Below are positions 17,131 to 25,596 of a stretch of 64,000 bases of DNA, piece after piece (position 1 is the first letter of the stretch; each line of letters opens with the position of its first letter). This DNA is from Nonomuraea soli (GTDB lineage: Bacteria > Actinomycetota > Actinomycetes > Streptosporangiales > Streptosporangiaceae). Position numbers and translations under genes: made by a program. Under the pieces are notes generated by a model. That model searched no databases, was not told the DNA's origin, and saw only the letters and a list, made by a program, of their open reading frames with translations. The stretch lies in assembly GCF_013761175.1 (NCBI RefSeq), contig NZ_JACDUR010000008.1, positions 516,546 through 580,545 on the forward strand. The letters run 5' to 3'.

Positions 17131-17290
17131 GGTGCTTCCCCCGATGATGAAGAATGCCCTGTTTGGGCATCCGTGAGTTGAATACCCACTATGTCGCGAT
17201 GTGTAGCCAGGGAATTGGCCGAAAGGATGACCGCTGGGGCCGCACAACCCTGCTTTCGGTTCAGGGGCGGCCCCGGCGGGCTTCGCGACG

Positions 17291-18340
17291 ATGTGGCGCA
17301 TGCTTCCCCTCCACCACGCGCCCTCCCCGCAGACGCCGGCGCGGCTGCACTGGCTCGACGTGATGCGCGGATTCGCGCTGTGCGGAATCCTGCTGGCCAA
17401 CGTGCGGCCCATCGCCAACGCCGGCGAACTCGTCATCGCCGGCGACCCCGCCCCGGTCTCCTTCGGGCAGCTGTGGCCCGGACTCTTCGTCGACCAGCGC
17501 TTCTACCCGATCTTCTCCCTGCTGTTCGGCATCGGCTTCGCGCTGCTGTTCGGCTCGGCCCAGACGCGGACCGCGCGTCCCCGGCTCGTCCTGCTGCGCC
17601 GGCTGCTGGTGCTGCTCGCGCTCGGCCTCGTGCACATGTTCCTGCTGTGGCGCGGCGACGTGCTCACCATCTACGCCGTGGCGGGGCTGGTGGCGCTGCT
17701 GCCGTCGACCTGGCTGCCCCGCTGGGCGGTCGCGGCGCTCGGCGCGGCCGTCGTGGTCGCCTCGCTGGCGCTGTCGGGCGGTGCGTTCACGCTCGTGCCG
17801 GGGCTGTTCCTGGTGGGCGCGGCACTGGTGCGCTACGGCCTCGTCGAGGCGGCCGAACGTTCGCCCCGCGCGGCCGTGGCGGGGGTGACCGGGGCGGCGG
17901 CTTTCGCCGTGGCGGCGGTGCCGCTGCTGGTGTGGCAGGTGTCGCTGGACCCCGCCGACCCCGCCTTCTCGCGGGCGTTCGCACTCGCCGGGCTGGCGGT
18001 GGCCGGGGTGTACGTGTGCGCGGTGGTCGCGCTCATGAACACGGGGGCGCGGCGGGTGCTGGAGGCGGTGTTCGCGCCGCTGGGGCGGATGGCGCTCACC
18101 AACTACCTGAGCGCCACCCTCATCGTGCTCGCCGTACGCCCCCTGGTCGGCGGGACGGCCGACCAGTGGGGGCAGGGGACGGTCGTGGTGATCGCGGGCG
18201 CCGTGCTGGCGGCGCAGTGGGCGTGGTCGAGGTGGTGGCTGGGACGCTATCGGCAGGGGCCGCTGGAATGGCTGTGGCGCTGGGCCACCTGGGGCCACCG
18301 CCCGACCTTCAGACGAACGGCACCGGCCACCACACGCTGA
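17291..18340 (+). CDS. DUF418 family membrane protein (YeiB-like)
   Basis: A 349-residue membrane protein with about 9-10 hydrophobic helices. Family marks are LDVMRGFALCGILLANV near residue 20, FYPIFSLLFGIGFALLFG and, in the C-terminal DUF418 part, GRMALTNYLSATLIV and GPLEWLWRWATWG. DUF418 proteins belong with the acyltransferase-3-like group and their substrate is not established. ATG 17291 or an in-frame ATG three codons later (17300) can start it; neither has a clear ribosome site. It is monocistronic. Confidence 0.88.
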   Translation: MWRMLPLHHAPSPQTPARLHWLDVMRGFALCGILLANVRPIANAGELVIAGDPAPVSFGQLWPGLFVDQRFYPIFSLLFGIGFALLFGSAQTRTARPRLVLLRRLLVLLALGLVHMFLLWRGDVLTIYAVAGLVALLPSTWLPRWAVAALGAAVVVASLALSGGAFTLVPGLFLVGAALVRYGLVEAAERSPRAAVAGVTGAAAFAVAAVPLLVWQVSLDPADPAFSRAFALAGLAVAGVYVCAVVALMNTGARRVLEAVFAPLGRMALTNYLSATLIVLAVRPLVGGTADQWGQGTVVVIAGAVLAAQWAWSRWWLGRYRQGPLEWLWRWATWGHRPTFRRTAPATTR

Positions 18341-18458
18341 CCTCCCCGCGTGCCAGACCGCCGCGTTCCTGACGTCCTCGTGCTGACGGCCGCGTGCTGG
18401 CTCCGCGTGCCTGGCCGCCTGCCTGACGGCCGAGTGCCTGACGGCGGCGTGGCTGGCT

Positions 18459-18503
18459 GCCTACCACCGGCCCGCCTACCACCGGCCCGCCTACCACCGG
18501 CCA
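18459..18503. repeat. 15-bp tandem repeat, three copies
   Basis: GCCTACCACCGGCCC repeats three times without gap; the last copy differs only at its final base. It lies in a 237-base stretch between convergent genes (18341-18577) with no gene; flanking bases carry looser repeats of CTGACGGCCG/CGTGC type. Confidence 0.9.
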
Positions 18504-18540
18504 CGCTCGGCGGCCATACTCGGCGGCCCGATGGCCTCAC

Positions 18541-18584
18541 CGGCGCAACCAGTGGTCACACCCGGCGCAACCAGTGGTCACACC
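18541..18584. repeat. 22-bp tandem duplication
   Basis: Two identical copies of a unit that starts CGGCGCAACCAG and ends GGTCACACC lie end to end and run 7 bases into the 3' end of the DUF4097 gene, supplying its stop codon region. Confidence 0.9.
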
Positions 18585-19414
18585 CGGCGGACGGTGATGC
18601 GCCCGTAGCCGGTGCGGGCGCGCAGGCGGACGGTCTGCGCGCCCTCGGGCGGCGACGTGGCGGCAGGCCGCGGCACCTCCACCTCGCCGTAACTGGAGCT
18701 CACATCCAGCCACGCGGCGCTCCCGGCCTCGATGCCGACGTCCAGATCCCCCGAGGCGGTCTCCAGCGACACCGTCCCCCGCACCACCTGCCCGACTCGG
18801 ATGCTGCCGTGGGCGGTCTTGGCCGTCAGCCCCGCCAGGGCGCGCTCGACGTCGATGCTGCCCGAGGCGGTGTTCAACCGCAGGTCGCCGGCGGCGGTGC
18901 CGATCTCGATGTCGCCGTTGGCGTTCTTGGCCACCGCCGAGGAGGCCAGCTCGCCTGCCCGGATGCGCCCGTTGTGGGTGGTCAGGTCGGCGTGCCCGGT
19001 CGCCCGCTCGATCTCGATGTCGCCCGATGAGGTGCTCAGCCGCGTCTTGCCGCTCTCCTCCACCAGGATCGCCCCGTAGGCGGTGTCGAGCACGCACTCG
19101 CCCAGCGCCCCGTCGGCGCGGATGTCGGTGGTGGCCTGGGCGTTGACCCGCGAGCCCGCCGGGAGACCGACCGTCAGCTCCACCAGCGAGCCCCAGCCGA
19201 ACCACGATCGGGACTTGGGCGACTTGACGCGCAGGCGCCCCCCGATGAACTCCACCCTGGTCTGCTCCACGGCCAGGAGGCTGCTCTTGTCGCCGGGGTC
19301 GGCCGGCCGTACCTCGACCACGGTGTCGCCGCGCTCGGAGGCGCTCAGCCGGATCGAACCGGAGCCGATCTCGATCAGGGCGGAGATCGGGCCCGGGGTG
19401 TCGAACGTGGTCAT
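18578..19414 (-). CDS. DUF4097 beta-strand repeat (adhesin-like) protein
   Basis: A 278-residue protein built of repeating short beta strands: TAYGAILVEESGKTRLSTSSGDIEIE, TTHNGRIRAGEL, NANGDIEIGTAAGDLRLNTASGSIDVE, TAHGSIRVGQ and TASGDLDVG. These G-D/S-I-x-V ladders are the DUF4097 signature and predict a beta-helix-like stack. There is no signal peptide, so it is likely cytoplasmic in spite of the adhesin-like name. It starts 5 nt after the stop of the HicB-like gene, and this pair is widespread in actinobacteria; the joint function is unknown. Confidence 0.88.
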   Translation of the reverse strand: MTTFDTPGPISALIEIGSGSIRLSASERGDTVVEVRPADPGDKSSLLAVEQTRVEFIGGRLRVKSPKSRSWFGWGSLVELTVGLPAGSRVNAQATTDIRADGALGECVLDTAYGAILVEESGKTRLSTSSGDIEIERATGHADLTTHNGRIRAGELASSAVAKNANGDIEIGTAAGDLRLNTASGSIDVERALAGLTAKTAHGSIRVGQVVRGTVSLETASGDLDVGIEAGSAAWLDVSSSYGEVEVPRPAATSPPEGAQTVRLRARTGYGRITVRRV

Positions 19415-19419
19415 CGGCC

Positions 19420-19944
19420 TCAGCCCACCCAGCCGGTGTAGCTCTGGCCGCCGCGTTCGCGCCGGGACTGCTTGGGCGGGCCGCTGTCGAGCGCGGCCGA
19501 CACCACGCGTACCAGCCAGGAGTTGACCGACAGGCCCTCGCGTCCCGCGGCCTCGTCGATGCGGGGCTTGAGGTGCTCGGGCACGCGCAGCGCCACTCGC
19601 ACCACCGCCCCTTCCTCGGCCTCCGCGCTCGCGGCCGCCGGCGGGGTGGGGGCGGCTGTGCGGGGGGTCGGCTCGTCGAAGGCGTCGTCGGCTCGGGAGG
19701 TGGGGGGCGGGGTGACGACGAAGTGCGGGTCGCGCCCGCGCAGCCGTACGTCGACGGAGCCGGGGGCCAGGTCCCGGGTGATCTCGTCGGCGGCGGCCGA
19801 CAGCGCTTCCAGCAGGGCCAGGCGGGTGGCGGACTCGATGGTCGCGGCCAGGCGCTCGGCCAGCGCCCGGGCTTCCTCGCCGGTCGCCTCCGCTGCCAGG
19901 GCCAGTTCGCGGCGCAGGCTGTCGATGTACGGCGAAAGGTCCAT
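19420..19944 (-). CDS. HicB-like/RHH protein paired with DUF4097
   Basis: A 174-residue protein. Residues 1-65 are helical (YIDSLRRELALAAEATGEEARALAERLAATIE), residues ~85-110 are a Pro/Ala linker, and residues ~120-155 are a ribbon-helix-helix: VVRVALRVPEHLKPRIDEAAGREGLSVNSWLVRVVSAAL. The RHH part resembles HicB antitoxins but no HicA toxin gene is adjacent. ATG 19944 was chosen over an upstream in-frame ATG because it begins the conserved helical part. It is followed directly by the DUF4097 gene, so the RHH protein may regulate the pair. Confidence 0.8.
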   Translation of the reverse strand: MDLSPYIDSLRRELALAAEATGEEARALAERLAATIESATRLALLEALSAAADEITRDLAPGSVDVRLRGRDPHFVVTPPPTSRADDAFDEPTPRTAAPTPPAAASAEAEEGAVVRVALRVPEHLKPRIDEAAGREGLSVNSWLVRVVSAALDSGPPKQSRRERGGQSYTGWVG

Positions 19945-20026
19945 GACACCAGTATGACGCCACCCGGCACCACGCGCCGGATCACGCGCCCAGGGCACGC
20001 GGCTGAGCCGCCGCGCCCCGTCCCCT

Positions 20027-21985
20027 TCACAACAACGTCAGCTGCTCCGGCCCCGCCGCCGCCACCGCCACCGCCGGCGGTGTGATGCGGTGGGATCCGC
20101 TGCGCCGATGACGGCCGATCCCGTGGCGGGCGGCCGCCTCCCGCACCTGGGCCGCGATGCGCTCCTGGTAGGCCTTGGGCGCGTACGCCCCGCGGCCGTA
20201 CAGCTCGAGGTAGCGGGGCACGAGCCGCGGGTGGGCATGCCCCAGCCATCCGAGGAACCATTCCCTTGCCCCCGGCCGCAGGTGCAGCACGATGGGTGAG
20301 ACGTGGGTGGCTCCCGCCTGCGCGATCGCCCGCACGGTCTCCTCCAGCTGCGCCGGGGAGTCGGTGAGGTACGGCAGGACGGGCGCCATCAGCACCCCGC
20401 ACGGGATCCCGGCGGCGTTGAGGGTACGGCACGCCTCCAGGCGGCGGAGGGGATGCGGGGTGCCGGGTTCGACGGCCCGCCACATGTCGGCGTCGACGAA
20501 GCCGACCGACACCGCGGTGCTCACGTCTGTCACCGCCGCGGCGGCGGTGAGCAGGTCGAGGTCGCGCAGGATGAGCGTGCCCTTGGTGAGGATCGAGAAG
20601 GGGGTCGCCGTGTCGGTGAGCGCCTGGATGATGCCCGGCATCAGCGTGTAGCGGCCTTCGGCGCGCTGGTAGCAGTCGACGTTGGTGCCCATCGCGATGG
20701 AGCGCCCCTGCCCCCGCCATCGGGGTGAGGCGAGCTCGCGCCGGGCCAGGTCGGGGGCGTTGACCTTCACCACGACCTTGGAGTCGAAGTCGAGCCCGGC
20801 GTCGAGGTCGAGGTAGGTGTGGGTGTTGCGGGCGAAGCAGTTGTGGGAGACGACGCCGTCGGCGATGAAGTCGCCGGTGCCGGTGGTGATGTCGTAGAGC
20901 GGCAGCACCAGGCCGAGGGGTTCCACGGCGACGACCTGGAGATCGGCGGACGTCTTGACGGCGGCGCCTTCGAGGGAGCGTCCGCGGGTGACGGCGGGGT
21001 CGACCGTGTGCAGGAAGCGCAGCCGCTCGGGCAGGCCTCCCCGCAGGCGGAGGACGCCTGGCCGCTCGCTGACGTGGGCGAAGCCGAACGTGTCGAGGCA
21101 CTCCGCGATCTGGTCGAGGAGGGCGGGATCCGAGGCGGTGATCGTGAGGTCGTCGATCGTGAGGTCGGCGTCGGGCGCCCGGCCGAGGCCACCGTCGGAC
21201 GCCCGGCCGAGGCCGCAGTGCGCAGAGCCAAGATCACCGCCCGCCGGGCCGAGGTCGCCGCCCGCGTCGAAGGCGCCTGCCAGGAAGCCTTTCCTCCAGC
21301 TGCTGGTGGGGGAGCCCAGGTCGTGGGGCGCGTCGGCGTGGCGGAGGAAGGCCGCTGCGCGCTGGAGCGCCTCGGCGTCGGTGGGGGCCAGGCGCGTCGT
21401 GGCGTGCAGATAGCCGCGGCGGTAGTCGTCGTCGATCTTCGGCCGCTCGGCGAACCGGCCGCTGCCCATCAGGTGCTGGCCGCTGGTCAGGAACGGGCGC
21501 CGGTGCCGGGGCGAGTCGGTGACGTAGGACCAGCCGTGGTCGGTGAGGAAGCGGTGGTCGGCGCCGGCGACGAGGCGGGTGCCGTCGGCCAGAGTGACGC
21601 GGTGGGCGAGCTTCTGCGTCGACCAGTGGGCGAGCACTTCGGTGATGACGTAGCGGCGGTGGGCGCCCTGCTGTCGCGTGCCGTAGATGCGGTCGCCGAC
21701 CTTCAGTTCGGCGATGGGCGCGGTCCGGCCGTCGGCCATCAGGATGGGGGTGTCGCCCTGCAAGCAGTAGGTGCAGGCGTGTCCGCATCCCCGGTAGGGG
21801 TTGATCGTGTAGTCGAAGGGGACGTGGCTGGCGGCCGGGACGCGGTTGATGATGGAGCGTGCCCGGATCTCGTAGAAGGTCATCCCGCGGAAGGCGGGCG
21901 TGTCGAAGGTGCGCGTGACCGCGCCGAAAAGGGGCACGGCAGGGGTGTCTGCCGCGCCGTCGGGTCGGAGGTTGTCCCAGCGCAC
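20027..21985 (-). CDS. Rv2578c-family radical SAM protein with in-frame intein
   Basis: A 652-residue precursor. Once its intein is removed a ~343-residue radical SAM protein remains: N-terminal VRWDNLRPDG, YEIRARSIINRVP, then CGHACTY joined to CFARNTHTYLDLD, giving the CxxxCxxC cluster motif, then VVVKVNAPDLARREL, MGTNVDCYQRAEGRY, PFSILTKGTLILRDLDLL and LMAPVLPYLTDSPAQLEETVRAI. The family (Rv2578c, related to spore photoproduct lyase-like proteins) uses SAM and a [4Fe-4S] cluster; the substrate is unknown. GTG 21985 starts at the conserved VRW; a frame open to 22021 has no support. Without splicing the third cluster cysteine would be misplaced. Confidence 0.9.
   Translation of the reverse strand: MRWDNLRPDGAADTPAVPLFGAVTRTFDTPAFRGMTFYEIRARSIINRVPAASHVPFDYTINPYRGCGHACTYCLQGDTPILMADGRTAPIAELKVGDRIYGTRQQGAHRRYVITEVLAHWSTQKLAHRVTLADGTRLVAGADHRFLTDHGWSYVTDSPRHRRPFLTSGQHLMGSGRFAERPKIDDDYRRGYLHATTRLAPTDAEALQRAAAFLRHADAPHDLGSPTSSWRKGFLAGAFDAGGDLGPAGGDLGSAHCGLGRASDGGLGRAPDADLTIDDLTITASDPALLDQIAECLDTFGFAHVSERPGVLRLRGGLPERLRFLHTVDPAVTRGRSLEGAAVKTSADLQVVAVEPLGLVLPLYDITTGTGDFIADGVVSHNCFARNTHTYLDLDAGLDFDSKVVVKVNAPDLARRELASPRWRGQGRSIAMGTNVDCYQRAEGRYTLMPGIIQALTDTATPFSILTKGTLILRDLDLLTAAAAVTDVSTAVSVGFVDADMWRAVEPGTPHPLRRLEACRTLNAAGIPCGVLMAPVLPYLTDSPAQLEETVRAIAQAGATHVSPIVLHLRPGAREWFLGWLGHAHPRLVPRYLELYGRGAYAPKAYQERIAAQVREAAARHGIGRHRRSGSHRITPPAVAVAAAGPEQLTLL
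20840..21766 (-). other. Intein (309 residues) at the Fe-S cysteine
   Basis: Block A is CLQGDTPILMADGR (Cys1), followed by HINT strands AELKVGDRIYG and the block B region LVAGADHRFLTDHGW. The C-terminal end is LVLPLYDITTGTGDFIADGVVSHN with terminal Asn, and the next extein residue is Cys. All residues needed for splicing are present. The middle holds a weakened LAGLIDADG endonuclease: FLAGAFDAGGD keeps the second motif, whereas the first appears as GYLHATTRLAP, without the expected acidic residue. A Gly/Asp/Leu repeat interrupts the domain. The intein replaces no host residue; +1 Cys restores the third cluster cysteine. Confidence 0.92.
21170..21217. repeat. 24-bp tandem duplication inside the intein
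   Basis: Two near-identical 24-bp units (core CGCCCGGCCGAGGCC) lie end to end and encode part of the Gly/Leu/Asp-rich insert in the endonuclease region. A 15-bp duplication (GATCGTGAGGTCGTC type, coding for DLTI) sits just left of it. Confidence 0.8.
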
Positions 21986-22117
21986 GCCATGATTAGAACA
22001 GGCGTTCGACGATGATCGCAACTGAAAAGGTCGCGCAATTACCTGACCATGGAGTGGCTAATGATCTTCATGGTTGGGCAGAACCTCGGCACAGTGCTTG
22101 CGTTCCGGAGGTGCACC

Positions 22118-22378
22118 ATGGCCTGGTCGCAGGACGAGGAGCGGTTGCTCGCGCAGATCGAGCAGCGCCTCGTCGATGAGGATCCACGGCTCGTCGCGCG
22201 GCTGGAGTCCTTCAACAGGCGTGCCGGGAAGAGCGAGACCCGCGCCAAGGGGCCGCGCCGCCGGCTGAGGCGCTCGACCGTCATCATCGCGGTGAGCTGG
22301 TTGCTGATCGCGACCCTGGTGGCCACGCTGCTGATCCTGGTGCTGCGGCACGAGGCCGCGGCGATGGCCCTGCTGTAG
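22118..22378 (+). CDS. DUF3040 family small membrane protein
   Basis: An 86-residue protein. The N-terminal motif MAWSQDEERLLAQIEQRLVDEDPRLVARLESF is the DUF3040 signature; after a basic stretch (RAKGPRRRLRR) a single hydrophobic helix (VIIAVSWLLIATLVATLLILVL) ends the protein, where many members have two. CGGAGG lies 6 nt before the ATG. The function of the family is unknown. An open frame extends upstream, but the signature begins exactly at this ATG. Confidence 0.88.
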   Translation: MAWSQDEERLLAQIEQRLVDEDPRLVARLESFNRRAGKSETRAKGPRRRLRRSTVIIAVSWLLIATLVATLLILVLRHEAAAMALL

Positions 22379-22491
22379 AACGGCGGGACTGCGGCGATGG
22401 CCCTGCCGTAGGCGGGACTGCGGGCCGGCTGCGGGCCCGACCGGGCCGGCGCTGTAGGGCGGGCCTGACGGGCCGGCCTCGCCTGGAACCT

Positions 22492-22593
22492 GCCGACAAC
22501 CTCGCGGGGCCCGGTTGGCATCCCCGGACACCCGCCGACAGCCTCGCGCGACCTGATTGGCGTCCTCAGGCGCCTGCCGATAGCCTCGCGCGC
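22492..22593 (+). repeat. 42-bp repeat array ending in a promoter
   Basis: The segment GCCGACAACCTCGCG recurs with period 42 at 22492, 22534 and 22576, giving two degenerate full units and a truncated third. The third copy has TAGCCT (22581-22586), a -10 ending 7 nt before the GTG at 22594. The first two copies carry AACCT and AGCCT at the same place. Confidence 0.75.
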
Positions 22594-23271
22594 GTGGACC
22601 TGCGCGCGGTGGTGTTCGATCTCGACGGCACGCTGCTCGACACGATGGCCATCTCGCCGCGCGTCTACGTCGACACGGTCTCGGCTCTGGGCGGCCCGCG
22701 CTTCACTCCTGACGACGTGGTGGCGATGTGGCACATCGGGCCGAGCCCGGTGGTGCTGGCCCGGCTGCTGGGCCGTACGCTGCGCGAGGGCGATATGGAG
22801 TGCTACTACGCCCACGTGGAGCGTGCCGTACGGCAGGCCAGGGCCTTTCCCGGGGTGCCCGAGGCGGTGGCGGGGCTGGCCGCGCGCGGGGTGCGCACGG
22901 CGGTGTACACGGCGGCCACGCGCCGGGCGGCGGAGCTGAAGCTGGCGGCGGCCGGCATGGGCGGCGCCTTCGACGTGATCGTCTGCGGCGACGAGGTGGC
23001 CGCGCCGAAGCCGGCGCCCGACGGGTTGTGGCGCGCGCTGGAGCTGCTCGGGGTGGAGCCGGCGCGGGCCGCCTACGTCGGCGACGGCGCGGTGGATCTG
23101 GGCTGCGCCAGGGGGGCGGGCGCGCACGGGGTGCACGCCTGCTGGGGTACGGCACAGCAGGGCGAGTGCGGGTTGCCGGAGCCTGGCGCGCACGCGGGCT
23201 CGCCCGCCGCGCTGGCCGATCACCTGGCCGATCATCTGGGCGGGCCACACAAGCAAGACACAGCCGGCTGA
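22594..23271 (+). CDS. HAD-superfamily hydrolase, phosphoglycolate-phosphatase-like
   Basis: A 225-residue HAD-IA phosphatase. Motif I is VVFDLDGTLLDT (residues 6-17), motif II is VYTAATRR, the motif III lysine is in APKPAPDGLWRAL and motif IV is YVGDGAVDLGCARGAG. A helical cap lies between motifs I and II. It hydrolyses a small phosphate ester; the substrate is unknown. The GTG start follows a leaderless -10 in the 42-bp repeat array. The last ~35 residues (His/Ala-rich ADHLADHLGG) are low complexity and likely a late extension. Confidence 0.88.
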   Translation: MDLRAVVFDLDGTLLDTMAISPRVYVDTVSALGGPRFTPDDVVAMWHIGPSPVVLARLLGRTLREGDMECYYAHVERAVRQARAFPGVPEAVAGLAARGVRTAVYTAATRRAAELKLAAAGMGGAFDVIVCGDEVAAPKPAPDGLWRALELLGVEPARAAYVGDGAVDLGCARGAGAHGVHACWGTAQQGECGLPEPGAHAGSPAALADHLADHLGGPHKQDTAG

Positions 23272-23336
23272 ATCACGACAGCAAGGCACAACCGGGTGAA
23301 CCACGCCGGCAAGACGCGGTAGCCCGTGCTGGCAAG

Positions 23337-23355
23337 ACGCAACGTTGCGTATAGT
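23337..23355 (+). promoter_or_regulatory. 14-bp palindrome overlapping the -10 of tetR
   Basis: ACGCAACGTTGCGT (23337-23350) is a perfect palindrome; its last T begins the -10 TATAGT (23350-23355), which ends 6 nt before the ATG at 23362. The overlap is a classic autorepression layout for a TetR protein. Confidence 0.7.
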
Positions 23356-23361
23356 CGCTCC

Positions 23362-23958
23362 ATGACTCCGAACCCGGCCCGTCGCAGCGAACGTTCCCGC
23401 ATCGCCATCCTGGCCGCAGCGCTGGAACTGGTGCGCGAGGTGGGCTACGGCAAGCTGACGGTCGAGGCGATCGCCGCCCGGGCGGGTGTCGGCAAGCAGA
23501 CGATCTACCGGTGGTGGCCGTCGAAGGCGGCGGTGATCTTCGACGCCTTCCTGCAGCACAACCAGACCCCCGCCGCCGGCGAGGTCGTGCTGCCCGACAC
23601 CGGCGACTTCGCCGCCGACATGCGCCTGGTGCTGCACGCCACGGTCGCCGAGTTCAACGACCCGACCTTCGCCTCGGCCTACCGCGCGCTCAACACCGAC
23701 GTCCAGGACGACCCCGAGCTGGCCGAGCAGATGCTGGCCCGGGTGCTCAAGCCGACGCTGGAGGCCGTCGGGGAACGTTTCCGCGCGGCGCAGCGCGCCG
23801 GCCAGATCGCCGGCGGCGTCGACCTGGAGGTGGCGGTGGAGGCGCTGTTCGGCCCGATCTACTACCGCTGGCTGCTGCGCACGGCGCCGCTGACGACCGG
23901 CTACGCCGACGCCGTGCTGGAGCAGCTCCTGCGGGGCTGGCAGGCCTACAGGCCGTGA
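23362..23958 (+). CDS. TetR-family transcriptional regulator
   Basis: A 198-residue regulator. The helix-turn-helix is LTVEAIAARAGVGKQTIYRWWPSKAAVIFDAF (residues ~33-64) in an AcrR-like N terminus, followed by a TetR_C_33-like ligand domain with ALFGPIYYRWLLRTAPLT near the end. The start is set by the -10 TATAGT at 23350. The palindrome overlapping that -10 predicts autorepression. It overlaps the convergent penicillin-binding-protein gene by 13 nt; no obvious target gene lies beside it, so its regulon may be elsewhere. Confidence 0.9.
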   Translation: MTPNPARRSERSRIAILAAALELVREVGYGKLTVEAIAARAGVGKQTIYRWWPSKAAVIFDAFLQHNQTPAAGEVVLPDTGDFAADMRLVLHATVAEFNDPTFASAYRALNTDVQDDPELAEQMLARVLKPTLEAVGERFRAAQRAGQIAGGVDLEVAVEALFGPIYYRWLLRTAPLTTGYADAVLEQLLRGWQAYRP

Positions 23959-25544
23959 AGGAAGCGGGCCCCCACCGGCGCGGCGACCTTGCCGCCGCCT
24001 CCGCCTCCCTCGACGATGACCGCGAAGGCGACGTCGCCGCGGTAGCCCATGAACCAGGCGTGCGATCCGGCGACGGGGTTGCCGTATTCGGCTGTGCCGG
24101 TCTTGCCGTAGGTGCTCGAGGGCAGCCCGGCGTCCTTGGCGGTCCCCTTGACCACGACCGCCCGCATCATCTGCCTGAGCGCCCGCACGGCGTCGGCGGG
24201 CAGCTCGTGCGGCTGGGCCTCCTGCTTGCGCCCTTCGACGAGGGTCGGCGGGCGCCAGGTGCCGTCGGCGATCGCGGCGGCCACCGAGGCCATGGTCAGG
24301 GGCGTGGCCACCAGGCGGGCCTGGCCGAAGGAGGAGGCGGCCAGCTCGGCGTCGGACTCGGGGGCCGGGAAGCTCGGCTGCCGGGCGGGCACGCCGATCT
24401 TCAGCGGCTGGTTGAAGCCGACGCTCTCGGCGGCCGCCTTGAGTTTGTCGCCGCCGAGCTTGTCCTGGGCCAGCGGGGCGAAGCTGGTGTTGCAGGAGTG
24501 GGCGAAGGAGTCGGAGAAGCTGAGCGAGCCGAAGGAGGCGTGCTCGGAGTTGCGGATCTTCAGCCCGCCGACGGTGGCGTACTGCGGGCACTGCACGGTC
24601 TCGTCCGCCTTGACGCCTTCGGTGAGCAGGGCCAGCGCGGTGACGGCCTTGAACGTCGAGCCGGGCGCGTACTGTCCGTCGAGGGCGCGGTTCATGTCGC
24701 CGCGGTTGTTGACGACGGCCAGGATGCCGCCGGTCGAGGGCTTGATCGCCACGATGGAGGTGGGTTTGTCCATCTGGTCGACGGCGGCCACGGCGGCTCG
24801 CTGCACGCTCGGGTCGAGCGTGGTCTCCAGGGGCTTGCCGGTGGCGCCCTTGAGGGTGGACAGCGTCTTGTCGCCGAGCTTGATGTCGGTGGCCGGGGTG
24901 CCGGCCAGGCGTTGCTGGAAGGTGGCCTGCAGTCCGCCGCGCCCGATCGCCTGGCCGGTCTTGTACGGCGGGCCGTACTTCTTGACGTCGTCGTCGGTGG
25001 CCTTGTCGAGGAAGCCGACGAGTTGCTGGATGGAGCCGCCCGCGCTGCCGTCGTCGATGCGGCGCCCGTCGGCGTCGGTGATGGCGGCGCGCTGCGGCCA
25101 GCGGCTCTTCAGGGAGAAGCCGGCGCCGGGGGTGAGGTCGGGGTGGAGGGTGGAGGGTTTCCAGTCGACCTTCCAGGCGCGTTCGTGCACGACGAGGTCG
25201 ATGGTGCCCTGGTAGCTCCACTGGCCGGCGTTGGCCAGGGTGAGGGTGGCGGTGTACGGCACGGCGGCGCGGTCGTCGCCTTCGCGCACGGCGCCGAGGG
25301 TGACCTTGGTGGCGGTGACGCCCAGGCCCTTGCGCAGCTGGTCGTAGGCGGCCAGCGACTGCGGCCGGGCCAGCTCTGCGCTCATGGTCGCGGTGTTGCC
25401 CGCCTGCCATCCGGCGGCGAAGCGGGCGGCGCTCTCGGCGGGTGTTCCCCGGGTGTGCAGCAGGTAGTAGGCGCCGCCCGCCGCGGCGCCCACCACCAGG
25501 ACGCTCGTCGCTGAGACGAGCACGATCGTACGGCCACGCGCCAC
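23946..25544 (-). CDS. Class B penicillin-binding protein with MecA-type N-terminal domain
   Basis: A 532-residue cell-wall transpeptidase. Residues 6-30 are a transmembrane anchor, residues ~35-150 the NTF2-like MecA_N domain, then a linker dimerisation part and the penicillin-binding domain with S296-T-F-K299 (nucleophile and base), S350-C-N352 and K481-T-G483. It cross-links peptidoglycan stem peptides outside the membrane. The first motif is followed by AVTALALL as usual. GTG 25544 was chosen from AGGGGG just upstream and a short cytoplasmic tail; the open frame continues to 25715 without support. A Gly-rich loop (EGGGGGGK) sits near the C terminus. Confidence 0.92.
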   Translation of the reverse strand: MARGRTIVLVSATSVLVVGAAAGGAYYLLHTRGTPAESAARFAAGWQAGNTATMSAELARPQSLAAYDQLRKGLGVTATKVTLGAVREGDDRAAVPYTATLTLANAGQWSYQGTIDLVVHERAWKVDWKPSTLHPDLTPGAGFSLKSRWPQRAAITDADGRRIDDGSAGGSIQQLVGFLDKATDDDVKKYGPPYKTGQAIGRGGLQATFQQRLAGTPATDIKLGDKTLSTLKGATGKPLETTLDPSVQRAAVAAVDQMDKPTSIVAIKPSTGGILAVVNNRGDMNRALDGQYAPGSTFKAVTALALLTEGVKADETVQCPQYATVGGLKIRNSEHASFGSLSFSDSFAHSCNTSFAPLAQDKLGGDKLKAAAESVGFNQPLKIGVPARQPSFPAPESDAELAASSFGQARLVATPLTMASVAAAIADGTWRPPTLVEGRKQEAQPHELPADAVRALRQMMRAVVVKGTAKDAGLPSSTYGKTGTAEYGNPVAGSHAWFMGYRGDVAFAVIVEGGGGGGKVAAPVGARFLHGL

Positions 25545-25596
25545 TGGTCGCCCCCTGACAAGTGATGGCTGGGACCAGAAGCTTAGCCGTGACAAA

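Noticed and set aside
18578..19944. HicB-like/DUF4097 pair as a toxin-antitoxin system
   Set aside because: No HicA or other toxin is adjacent and DUF4097 is not a toxin family; the RHH likeness alone is not enough.
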